Shown: positions 1-5,251 of the stretch, piece after piece | Numbering within the stretch: the first letter of the stretch is position 1 | How the letters are laid out: every line of letters begins with the position of its first letter | Translations under genes and position numbers: made by a program | Notes under the pieces: generated by a model | What the model saw: the letters and a program-made list of their open reading frames with translations, nothing else | The model's database searches: none | Told to the model about the DNA's origin: nothing | NCBI GenBank assembly: GCA_029258815.1 | Contig: JAPDJZ010000064.1 | Coordinates: forward strand, 1 to 7,296 | Direction: 5' to 3' | DNA length: 7,296 nt | From: an archaeon | Lineage (GTDB): Archaea > Thermoproteota > Nitrososphaeria_A > Caldarchaeales > Wolframiiraptoraceae

Positions 1-276
1 CCCGATCGTCGTGGCCACGGGTATCAGGGCCGGGTTCTCGGGAAATCTGAAGATTAGCTCGCCTTCCCCGAGCGGCTCGGGCGGATGGTAGCCGGCTAGC
101 TCCTTCAGGAATGCGCTTGTGCAGAGGCCGAGCATCTCGTAGAAGGCTATCGCCGTAAGCCCCGAGACGACCCCTATTATCACCGAGAGCGGAAGCCATT
201 TCCTAAGATATTCTCGCGAGACTATGGTTACGAAGCCTTCCTTAGCCGCTCTAACGCCGGCTCTTAGCGACATCAT
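1..276 (-). CDS. ClC-family chloride channel/transporter, N-terminal part (runs off the left edge)
   Basis: This is the first 92 codons of an integral membrane protein of the voltage-gated chloride channel (ClC) family, which moves chloride across the membrane as a channel or a Cl-/H+ antiporter. A basic N-terminus (residues 1-27, ending in YLRKW) is followed by a hydrophobic helix at about 28-50 (LPLSVIIGVVSGLTAIAFYE). A loop with the GYHPPEPLGEG motif comes next (62-72), and the start of the following segment reads NPALIPVATTIG (81-92). This succession is typical of archaeal ClC proteins. ATG at 276 is chosen because GGAGGT lies 9 nt upstream and no other start exists before the in-frame stop at 322-324; a second ATG follows directly at 273. 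It diverges from the phosphoesterase gene. The selectivity-filter motifs and any C-terminal CBS domains lie outside the window. The family call comes from recognised sequence character, not from the filter residues. Confidence 0.82.
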   Translation of the reverse strand, partial: MMSLRAGVRAAKEGFVTIVSREYLRKWLPLSVIIGVVSGLTAIAFYEMLGLCTSAFLKELAGYHPPEPLGEGELIFRFPENPALIPVATTIG

Positions 277-356
277 AGCCCCGAGACCTCCATCCGCAAG
301 ATCCGCGGCCCATTCAGGCTTCTAAAGCTAGATCCCCGGCATATCCCAGGCTAGTC

Positions 357-371
357 AAGATTTTATCTTTT
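357..371. promoter_or_regulatory. TATA-like element between the divergent ClC and phosphoesterase genes
   Basis: The only strongly A/T-rich stretch in the 121-nt divergent gap is AAGATTTTATCTTTT. On the plus strand it lies about 30 nt before ATG 398, which would give a nearly leaderless phosphoesterase mRNA. On the minus strand it reads AAAAGATAAAATCTT and would give the channel gene a leader of roughly 60 nt containing its GGAGGT ribosome site. The box is almost symmetric (arms AAGAT/ATCTT around TTT), so it could serve both directions. This rests on position and composition only. Confidence 0.45.
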
Positions 372-397
372 ACCTCCTCCGCAATACTCTGGAGCCC

Positions 398-763
398 ATG
401 AGCCCGATTTTCGTGGTTCACGAGCACCATGCCAGGCGAGCTGGACTCCACTACGATCTGAGGCTCGAGATCGGCGGAGTTCTGAAGTCCTGGGCTTTCA
501 GGAAGGAGCCTCCGACGATGCCGGGGGTGAAGCGGCTCGGAATCCCCCAGCCCGATCACGAGCTCTCCTACGCGGATTTCGAGGGGGTGATCGAGGAGGG
601 GTATGGGGCTGGCGTCGTCAAGATCTGGGATCGCGGGGAGTTTAAGCTACTCGAATACGAGGAGGGTAGGAAGATAGTTTTCGCGGCCATGGGATCGAGG
701 CTCCGGGGGAGGTACGTTATGGTGAATATCGGCCGAGGCTGGCTCCTCTTCAAGACATCCTAA
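398..763 (+). CDS. Stand-alone LigD-type 3'-phosphoesterase (DNA 3'-end healing)
   Basis: The 121-residue protein is a complete LigD_N/3'-phosphoesterase (PE) domain. In bacteria this domain is fused to ligase and polymerase in LigD and trims 3'-phosphates and 3'-ribonucleotides at DNA breaks. Free-standing archaeal PEs of similar size are known and active, from Korarchaeum cryptofilum and Methanosarcina barkeri. Visible landmarks are FVVHEHHARR (5-14), LHYDLRLE (17-24), VLKSWAF (28-34), DHELSYADFEGVI (53-65), YGAGVVKIWDRG (69-80) and the closing WLLFK (115-119). The residues matching the catalytic set are H10, H18, D20, R22, H54 and Y58. Relative to bacterial LigD, the first-to-second histidine spacing is two residues longer (an AG at 15-16), and the loop before YGAG is one residue shorter. 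ATG 398 is used because it sits just before the conserved FVV; the TATA-like box at 361-371 implies a nearly leaderless message. sufC follows after 27 nt. Confidence 0.9.
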   Translation: MSPIFVVHEHHARRAGLHYDLRLEIGGVLKSWAFRKEPPTMPGVKRLGIPQPDHELSYADFEGVIEEGYGAGVVKIWDRGEFKLLEYEEGRKIVFAAMGSRLRGRYVMVNIGRGWLLFKTS

Positions 764-768
764 AAAGG
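759..768 (+). promoter_or_regulatory. Weak TATA-like box before sufC
   Basis: CCTAAAAAGG overlaps the stop codon of the phosphoesterase gene and lies about 27 nt before the sufC ATG at 791. That spacing fits a leaderless sufC transcript. The match to an archaeal TATA box is weak, and sufC could instead be read through from the upstream gene. Confidence 0.3.
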
Positions 769-771
769 AGA

Positions 772-795
772 GGATGCTCCGAAAGTTCGGATGCT
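772..795. promoter_or_regulatory. Palindrome and direct repeat abutting the sufC start (candidate operator)
   Basis: A perfect 12-bp palindrome, CCGAAAGTTCGG except for the central AG (arms 779-783 and 786-790), ends on the base before the sufC ATG. It is bracketed by two copies of GGATGCT (772-778 and 789-795), the second containing the start codon. Placed between a possible TATA box (759-768) and the likely transcription start, it is where a repressor would block RNA polymerase. The function is inferred; only the symmetry is seen. Confidence 0.35.
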
Positions 796-1516
796 TAGGA
801 TCGAGAATCTCCACGTCGAGGTCGGCGGAAAGCTCCTCCTGAGGGAGGTGAATCTGGAGGTAGGCGAGGGGGAGGTTCACGTCCTATTCGGGCCGAACGG
901 CTCGGGGAAGTCCTCGCTCGCCATGGCGGTGATAGGCCATCCGAGCTATAAGCTCGTGGAGGGCAGGATATTCTTCAAGGGCGTCGATATAACCGAGAAG
1001 CCGGTTCACGAGAGGGTTAAGCTCGGGATCGGGGTCGTCTTCCAGAACCCCCCGAGGATCTACGGGGTTAAGCTGAAGGATCTTCTGAACAAGCTGGCCG
1101 GCGAGCGGGAGCTGGGCGACGGGGTTCTGAAGCTCATCGACAGCCTAAACATAAGCGAGGACCTTCTCAGCAGATCCGTGAACGTAGGGTTCTCGGGGGG
1201 AGAGGTCAAGCGATGCGAGATAGCCCAAGCCCTGGCCACGAACCCGGACTTCCTGATACTCGACGAGCCGGACTCCGGGGTGGATCTGGAGAACTTGGAG
1301 CTCATAGGGAGGGAGCTTAGCAGAGCTCTGAGGGGGAAGTCCGCCCTAGTGATAACCCACCACGGCCACATCCTAAGATACCTGAAGCCGTCGAGAGCCC
1401 ACGTGATGATCCGCGGAACCATAATCTGCAGCGGCGAGCCTGATAGGATCTTCGAGCGTATCGTGAGCGACGGATATAGGTGGTGTGAGAAGTGCAGCTT
1501 GATGAGGAGAGGCTGA
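791..1516 (+). CDS. sufC: Fe-S cluster assembly ATPase SufC
   Basis: SufC is the soluble ABC-type ATPase that partners the SufB scaffold in iron-sulfur cluster assembly. All nucleotide-binding motifs are present in the 241-residue protein: Walker A GPNGSGKSS (34-42), Q-loop VVFQNPP (82-88), ABC signature FSGGEVKR (134-141), Walker B FLILDEPDSGVD (154-165, with the SufC-typical DEPDSG) and the switch histidine H190 in VITHH. The length is near the usual 240-260. It has no membrane segment, unlike transporter permeases. The C-terminus GYRWCEKC (228-235) carries a CxxC pair that I do not associate with bacterial SufC. ATG 791 gives the standard start (MLRIENLHVEV), and no in-frame alternative lies close by. 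The gene overlaps sufB by 25 nt, indicating co-translation. Confidence 0.95.
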   Translation: MLRIENLHVEVGGKLLLREVNLEVGEGEVHVLFGPNGSGKSSLAMAVIGHPSYKLVEGRIFFKGVDITEKPVHERVKLGIGVVFQNPPRIYGVKLKDLLNKLAGERELGDGVLKLIDSLNISEDLLSRSVNVGFSGGEVKRCEIAQALATNPDFLILDEPDSGVDLENLELIGRELSRALRGKSALVITHHGHILRYLKPSRAHVMIRGTIICSGEPDRIFERIVSDGYRWCEKCSLMRRG

Positions 1517-2697
1517 GAGAGGTCTTAAGGAAGCCCGCGCCCCTCGGCCTAGACATAGACCTGCAGGAATTCAAGCAAGCCCCCGAGCAAAGGGTAGAAT
1601 ATTATGAAGATCTCGCGCAGGCCAGCCTCGAGGTAGGCGTCGATCTAGATAAGAGAAGCAAGCTTACAACCTTCCTCCAAGTGGATCATGAAGCGATCTA
1701 CAAAGCTGTCCAGAAGCAGTTCGAGAAGGACATAGAGTTGATGACGCTGGAGGAAGCATTAGAAAAATACGAATGGCTTAGGGAATACGTTTGGAGGCTT
1801 CGAAGCCCTTACGAGGACAAGTATAGCGCCTTCAACGCCCTCCATGGGAAGGGGGGATACTTCCTAAGAATTCGCGAGGGGAGGCGGATACACCTCCCGA
1901 TCCAGACGTGCTTCCTAACCTACTCCCCCGAGATCGTCCAGAACGTTCACAACGTGATAATGGTTGAGCCGGATGCGGAGGCATACATAATTACGGGATG
2001 CACGGCGCATAAGAAGGCTCCCAAAGGTCTCCATATAGGGGTGACCGAGATATACGTTAAGCGGTCGGCTAAGCTAAACTACACGATGATCCATAAGTGG
2101 GGGCCGAGCTTCCACGTGAGGCCGAGGACGGGGATCCTCTTGGAGGACGGCGCGGAGCTCGTCTACAACTACATAACCCTCGGGTCGGTTGCAAGCTTTC
2201 AGTCCCAGCCGTCGGCGAGGCTCGCGGGGGAGGGCGCAACCCTATCCATGAACAACGTAGTCTACTTGGAGCGGTCGTCTGACATGGATCTCTGGGGAGA
2301 GGCTTTCATCGAGGGGAGCGGGGGGAGGGTCGAGCTGATAACGAACGCCGTCGTAGCAGATAGGGCTAAGCTAACGAATAGGGGTAGGATAGTGTGCGAT
2401 GCGGATAACGGCAAGGGCCATATCAGCTGCAGGGGCCTCATGCTATCGGATGAGGCGGAGGTCTCGGCGATCCCGTGCCTAGTCTCTAGGAGGATGGATT
2501 CCGAGCTAACCCACGAGGCGGCGATAGGGAGGATCTCGGAGGAGCAGCTCTTCTACCTGATGGCGAGGGGGATCTCGAGGGAGGAGGCCGAGTCGCTCAT
2601 AGTAAGGGGCTTCCTCGACACGTCGCCCATGAAGCTTCCCGAGCACCTCGAGAAGGGCGTTAGGAGGATCATAGACCTGGCGGTGAAGGGGTTTTAG
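1492..2697 (+). CDS. sufB: Fe-S cluster scaffold protein SufB (short archaeal SufB/SufD-family form)
   Basis: This is the scaffold subunit on which clusters are built, energised by SufC. The 401-residue protein is shorter than bacterial SufB (about 470-495). It has a helical N-terminal part (1-115), the beta-helix core beginning around HLPIQTCFLT (134-143) and ITGCTAH (167-173), and the family C-terminal block ELTHEAAIGRISEEQLFYLM (338-357) followed by RGISREEAESLIVRGF (359-374). Cysteines are at 140, 170, 302, 313 and 329; those in CDADNGKGHISC and IPC lie in the region that holds the cluster-building cysteine of bacterial SufB. GTG 1492 is the only sensible start, since an in-frame TGA lies directly upstream (1486-1488); AGGTG at 1478-1482 may be its ribosome site. 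No SufD, cysteine desulfurase or SufU lies nearby, so SufB2C2 (an SMS-like minimal system) is the likely unit. Confidence 0.94.
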   Translation: MQLDEERLREVLRKPAPLGLDIDLQEFKQAPEQRVEYYEDLAQASLEVGVDLDKRSKLTTFLQVDHEAIYKAVQKQFEKDIELMTLEEALEKYEWLREYVWRLRSPYEDKYSAFNALHGKGGYFLRIREGRRIHLPIQTCFLTYSPEIVQNVHNVIMVEPDAEAYIITGCTAHKKAPKGLHIGVTEIYVKRSAKLNYTMIHKWGPSFHVRPRTGILLEDGAELVYNYITLGSVASFQSQPSARLAGEGATLSMNNVVYLERSSDMDLWGEAFIEGSGGRVELITNAVVADRAKLTNRGRIVCDADNGKGHISCRGLMLSDEAEVSAIPCLVSRRMDSELTHEAAIGRISEEQLFYLMARGISREEAESLIVRGFLDTSPMKLPEHLEKGVRRIIDLAVKGF

Positions 2698-2702
2698 GAG
2701 CA

Positions 2703-2755
2703 CGCCGATCCGTCGAGCCGCGCGGAGGGAGAAAAGATTATAGGCTCGGCCGGCG
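2703..2755. repeat. Interrupted inverted repeat between sufB and the coiled-coil gene
   Basis: CGCCG (2703-2707) and CGAGCC (2714-2719) are mirrored by GGCTCG (2743-2748) and CGGCG (2751-2755), with the candidate TATA box in the centre. It could form a hairpin at the end of the sufB message or be a protein-binding site. In DNA this rich in G and C, chance is a real alternative. No T-run typical of an archaeal terminator follows. Confidence 0.25.
2731..2743 (+). promoter_or_regulatory. TATA-like promoter for the coiled-coil gene
   Basis: GAAAAGATTATAG stands out as an A/T island in G/C-rich sequence. A start about 25 bp downstream would fall near 2763-2768, leaving a leader of about 10-15 nt before the TTG at 2778. 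The 80-nt gap after sufB is also larger than the gaps inside the neighbouring runs, which supports a separate promoter. Confidence 0.45.
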
Positions 2756-2777
2756 TTGGAGAACGTGAGCGGTAATC

Positions 2778-3251
2778 TTGTCGAGCGAGGTTGAGAGGCT
2801 TAGGATCGAGCTATCGAGAAGGATCTCCGAGCTCGAGCTTAGGGTCGAGAAGCTTGAAAAGGATCTCGAAGCGCTCTCCAAGATCTCCGAGCTGAGCTGG
2901 CGTATAGCCCAGCTTGAGTCGTCCGCCCAGAGGTTTCTAACACACTCTAGGAACTCCCTATTAACCCTGCCCGCGCTCGAGGAGGAGCTGAACGAGTATT
3001 TCGGCGATTTGAAGGAGCTGATAGCCACGCTTGAGGATGCGGGCATGCCGGTCGACTGGGGCTTTATCAGGAGGTCGGCTTCAAGGGTCCTCAAGGCCGC
3101 TAAGGAGGCCGGGATCTCCTTCAGCCTCTTCGCGAACCTGATGGTTGAGAAGCTTGGAGACTACGCCGCCAAGATCGTCGATGAGAAGATCGTCGGGCGG
3201 ATCTACGGGCTGGCCGAGCTGGAGCATTGGAGAAAGCTGATGGGGAAGTAG
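2778..3251 (+). CDS. Uncharacterised coiled-coil protein
   Basis: I do not recognise this 157-residue protein. Residues 1-46 form a clear coiled coil: hydrophobic residues at 5, 8, 12, 16, 19, 23, 26, 30 and 33 follow a 3-4 spacing, separated by Glu, Arg and Lys. Two further helical, amphipathic regions follow, at about 60-90 (with LEEELNEY and LKELIATL) and about 96-157 (ending GLAELEHWRKLMGK). There is no signal peptide, membrane segment, cysteine cluster or nucleotide motif, so a cytosolic oligomer or adaptor is the most that can be said. The TTG start is forced by an in-frame TGA at 2766-2768, and no other in-frame start lies close by; a ribosome site is not obvious. It ends 6 nt from the stop of the convergent zinc-finger gene. 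The reading frame is supported by codon style like that of its neighbours. Confidence 0.75.
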   Translation: MSSEVERLRIELSRRISELELRVEKLEKDLEALSKISELSWRIAQLESSAQRFLTHSRNSLLTLPALEEELNEYFGDLKELIATLEDAGMPVDWGFIRRSASRVLKAAKEAGISFSLFANLMVEKLGDYAAKIVDEKIVGRIYGLAELEHWRKLMGK

Positions 3252-3257
3252 CCCGGC

Positions 3258-3629
3258 CTAGAACCCTATGTAGTGTATCTTCACGTGATTCCAATACTCT
3301 TCTTCATAGGGGGTTACGAACCCGCAGTGGGGGCATATGAATAGCTCGGGCTCGGCGCTCAGCCGCGCGGGCTTCCGATCATCGACCTCTATCCGGTCTC
3401 GGAATACCCGTATGCTCCTATAGCTTATGCCCGACTCCCGGAGGAGCATCGGGATTAGGTTGTAGAGCTGGTTTAGCCGAGGCTTCTCGGCGGCCGAGGT
3501 GTCGTCCAAGACTATCTCGCTATGCTTTATCACCGGCATTATCGCCAGCGGGGCCAGCCTCTCCATGAGCTTCGCCGCCAGCCTCGTCGCGTTCTCCCTC
3601 CAGTTCAGCCTTATCCTTATCAACTCCAA
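3258..3629 (-). CDS. Small C2H2 zinc-finger protein, last gene of the primase run
   Basis: This 123-residue protein is of unknown function. Its C-terminal 25 residues form one C2H2 zinc finger, C99-x2-C102-x12-H115-x3-H119, inside CPHCGFVTPYEEEYWNHVKI. The N-terminal 85 residues look like a small alpha/beta domain: strand LIRIRLNW, helix ENATRLAAKLMERLA, strand SEIVLDD, helix LNQLYNLIPMLLRESG, strand IRVFRDRIEVDD. The TTG at 3629 is preceded by a near-perfect AGGAGG (3634-3639, spacer 4 nt), which supports it even though it lies 110 nt inside priL. ATG codons at 3566 and 3539 are alternatives that would shorten the overlap to 47 or 20 nt but lack such a site. Codons in the overlap (AGG, CTG, GCG, ATA) match the genome's style in this frame better than in the priL frame. 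A DNA-binding or primase-accessory role is suggested only by position. Confidence 0.8.
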   Translation of the reverse strand: MELIRIRLNWRENATRLAAKLMERLAPLAIMPVIKHSEIVLDDTSAAEKPRLNQLYNLIPMLLRESGISYRSIRVFRDRIEVDDRKPARLSAEPELFICPHCGFVTPYEEEYWNHVKIHYIGF

Positions 3630-4704
3630 GCTTCCTCCTAGCAGCCCTACTATAATACGTTAGCGGGTTCCTTATCCCTTTACAAAGCTTTTCATCTCTA
3701 AGGCATAGGCCGTTAAGCCTTAGGGTCTCGCAGTTCGGGGTCGTGTACTTCGTCCTACTACCTCTGAGCCCCGCGATGTGCTCGACCTGATACCTCGCTA
3801 TCCGCTCGTTGAAATCCGGCCTATTGGCGTAGAACTTCAGAATCTCCCCGGGCTCGAACCCTATATTCGCTAGGAAGGAGGCGAAGGCGAAGTTCGCGAA
3901 ATGGCTTACGTTCTGGCCCGAGAGGAGCTGATCGGCTATCGCCCTCATGCACGGGGGCCACGTATCCGGGCCGGATTTCAGGGACTTTAGATCCAGCTCG
4001 ATGGGCTTCGATGGAAGCTTCCTCCTGACATCCTCAATCGCCTCCTCGACGGGCTTCGGCAGACCCCTCGGCCTCCCGGCCTTCTCGAGCAAACCGAGTA
4101 TATGGCTCATTATCCTATCCTTCATAAGCCTGATGAGCTCGCGGGATGTTACGAGAACTCTTCCGTGATCTAGGATCCTGTTCACGAGCTTCCACTCCGG
4201 TCTATTGAAGCCCACGGCTCCCCGAAGGTAGTCCCTCAGGCCCAGCGAGTAATCGTATTGCACCCCCCCGACGATCCTCCCGTCGGCTTTCACGTCGAGG
4301 CCGAAGACCTCTCTAGCGATCCTCAGAACCATCTCATCTCTCCAGCCCGGGTCTTCGCTTTCGAGAAGCTTCACGGCTAGGGACGCCTCCGCCAAAGCGA
4401 ACCTCCTCATGAGCCTTCGATCGCCTATCGCGGCCACCATGGCCACGGCTAGGGGGAAGGAGGCGAGCTCCACGAGGTCGTCGTCCGAGACGCTCCACGG
4501 CCCTATCTCGTCGCCGTATTCGATGGCGTCTAGGATCCTCCGCTTAGCCCGCTCGATAACCCTTCGATAGGCCGGATCCGAGAAGCTTTCGAGGGTTATC
4601 CCGTATCTCGCGAGATGCTTCTTGGCCTCGGGTAGGAAGGGGTATTTCGCGAACATCGATAATCCTCGGGCTGCGGCCATCCAATCTAGACGAGCGGCTC
4701 GCAT
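3520..4704 (-). CDS. priL: DNA primase large subunit PriL
   Basis: PriL is the regulatory subunit of the archaeal/eukaryotic primase. With catalytic PriS it makes RNA/DNA primers, and its C-terminal domain holds a 4Fe-4S cluster. The N-terminal helical domain opens with YPFLPEAKKHLARYG (21-35). The Fe-S domain has four cysteines in family positions: C252 (WPPCMRAI), C325 (TTPNC), C334 (NGLC) and C341 (EKLC), followed by RNPLTYY (345-351), where other PriL proteins end. The 394-residue length exceeds Sulfolobus PriL (about 330) partly through a tail from residue 359, rich in Gly, Ala, Asp and Glu, that overlaps the next gene out of frame. ATG 4704 lies 4 nt after the HD gene stop; M9 (4680) and M17 (4656) are alternative starts. 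priS is not in the window. Its cluster would have to come from a system such as the nearby SufBC. Confidence 0.93.
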   Translation of the reverse strand: MRAARLDWMAAARGLSMFAKYPFLPEAKKHLARYGITLESFSDPAYRRVIERAKRRILDAIEYGDEIGPWSVSDDDLVELASFPLAVAMVAAIGDRRLMRRFALAEASLAVKLLESEDPGWRDEMVLRIAREVFGLDVKADGRIVGGVQYDYSLGLRDYLRGAVGFNRPEWKLVNRILDHGRVLVTSRELIRLMKDRIMSHILGLLEKAGRPRGLPKPVEEAIEDVRRKLPSKPIELDLKSLKSGPDTWPPCMRAIADQLLSGQNVSHFANFAFASFLANIGFEPGEILKFYANRPDFNERIARYQVEHIAGLRGSRTKYTTPNCETLRLNGLCLRDEKLCKGIRNPLTYYSRAARRKLGVDKDKAELEGERDEAGGEAHGEAGPAGDNAGDKA

Positions 4705-4708
4705 CGTA

Positions 4709-5251
4709 TTAAGCTAGCCCCCGCCCGGCTTCCTCGAGAAGCCTCCTAAGCTCCCGATCCTCGATCTGTTCTAGGGCGGAGCGATAGATCTCCAGAGCCT
4801 CCGCGCATCCAGCCTTAGCGTATTCCAGCGCTTGCAAGCCCATCTCAAGCTTGTCGACGGCCCTGACGAGCCTCGCGACCGGATCGCCCCCGGCGGAGTA
4901 GCTCCTCCAAGCCTCGAGGTATCTCGAGCCGATCTCCTCCGGCATGCTTTTGGCCAGATCCTCAACGACCTCGAGCTCCCTCTCCCCAAGCCCCTCTACG
5001 AGCCTCTTCTCCCTCGGCGTTAGATCGCCTAGAACCGCCTCGGGTAGGTCGTGGATTAGAGCTATTCTGGCGGCCTCGAGGGGGTCTAGGCCCCTGAGCT
5101 CGGCTAAGAGCATGGAGAGCAGGGCCACGGCGTAGCTATGCTCGGCGACCGTCTCCGGATCCTCAACCCCCCGCTCAACCCACCCGCTCCTCCTAAGCCT
5201 CTTGAGCCCGGAGACGAGCCTATGCAACTTCAGAATAGCCTCCGAAGCCAT
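4709..5251 (-). CDS. HD-domain phosphohydrolase, YfbR/HDDC2-like 5'-nucleotidase family
   Basis: This is a 180-residue metal-dependent HD hydrolase. The family (bacterial YfbR, human HDDC2) removes the 5'-phosphate from (deoxy)nucleoside monophosphates. Diagnostic stretches are GWVERGVEDPETVAEHSYAV (23-42), with metal-ligand H38, and ALIHDLPEAVLGDLTPREK (64-82), with H67, D68, E71 and D76. VRAVDKLEMGLQALEY (129-144) supplies the last metal ligand, D133. The length and motif order are full-length and intact. The start overlaps the stop of the upstream gene as TAATG (shared base 5251), and priL begins 4 nt after its stop, so it is translationally coupled within the run. A nucleotide-pool role would suit a primase neighbour, but the substrate cannot be read from sequence. 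I am sure of the HD family, less so of 5'-nucleotidase specificity. Confidence 0.88.
   Translation of the reverse strand: MASEAILKLHRLVSGLKRLRRSGWVERGVEDPETVAEHSYAVALLSMLLAELRGLDPLEAARIALIHDLPEAVLGDLTPREKRLVEGLGERELEVVEDLAKSMPEEIGSRYLEAWRSYSAGGDPVARLVRAVDKLEMGLQALEYAKAGCAEALEIYRSALEQIEDRELRRLLEEAGRGLA

Noticed and set aside
314..559. Minus-strand frame of 81 codons between the channel and phosphoesterase genes
   Set aside because: It overlaps the conserved catalytic region of the phosphoesterase, lacks recognisable domains, and would crowd the divergent promoter.
779..790. CCGAAAGTTCGG as an RNA hairpin terminator or attenuator
   Set aside because: The loop would be only 2-4 nt, the stem 4-5 bp, and no T-run follows; a DNA-binding site fits better.
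1060..1422. Minus-strand frame of 120 codons across sufC
   Set aside because: The opposite strand encodes all SufC motifs; this frame is a Ser/Arg/Pro-rich shadow.
1403..1442. GTGATGA followed by CTGA, considered as a C/D-box guide RNA
   Set aside because: The spacing is too short, no D'/C' pair is evident, and it lies inside the conserved C-terminal part of sufC.
2738..3094. Minus-strand frame of 118 codons opposite the coiled-coil gene
   Set aside because: Runs of Ser and Leu mirror the Glu/Leu/Arg heptads on the other strand; the plus-strand frame has the better codon style and promoter context.
3249..3260. Transcription terminator between the convergent genes
   Set aside because: Only 6 nt separate the two stop codons and no oligo-T stretch is visible in either direction.
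3947..4168. Plus-strand open frame of 73 codons opposite priL
   Set aside because: It lies wholly antisense to the strongly supported primase gene, its product is Ser/Pro-rich and unlike any family I know, and no promoter or ribosome site precedes it.
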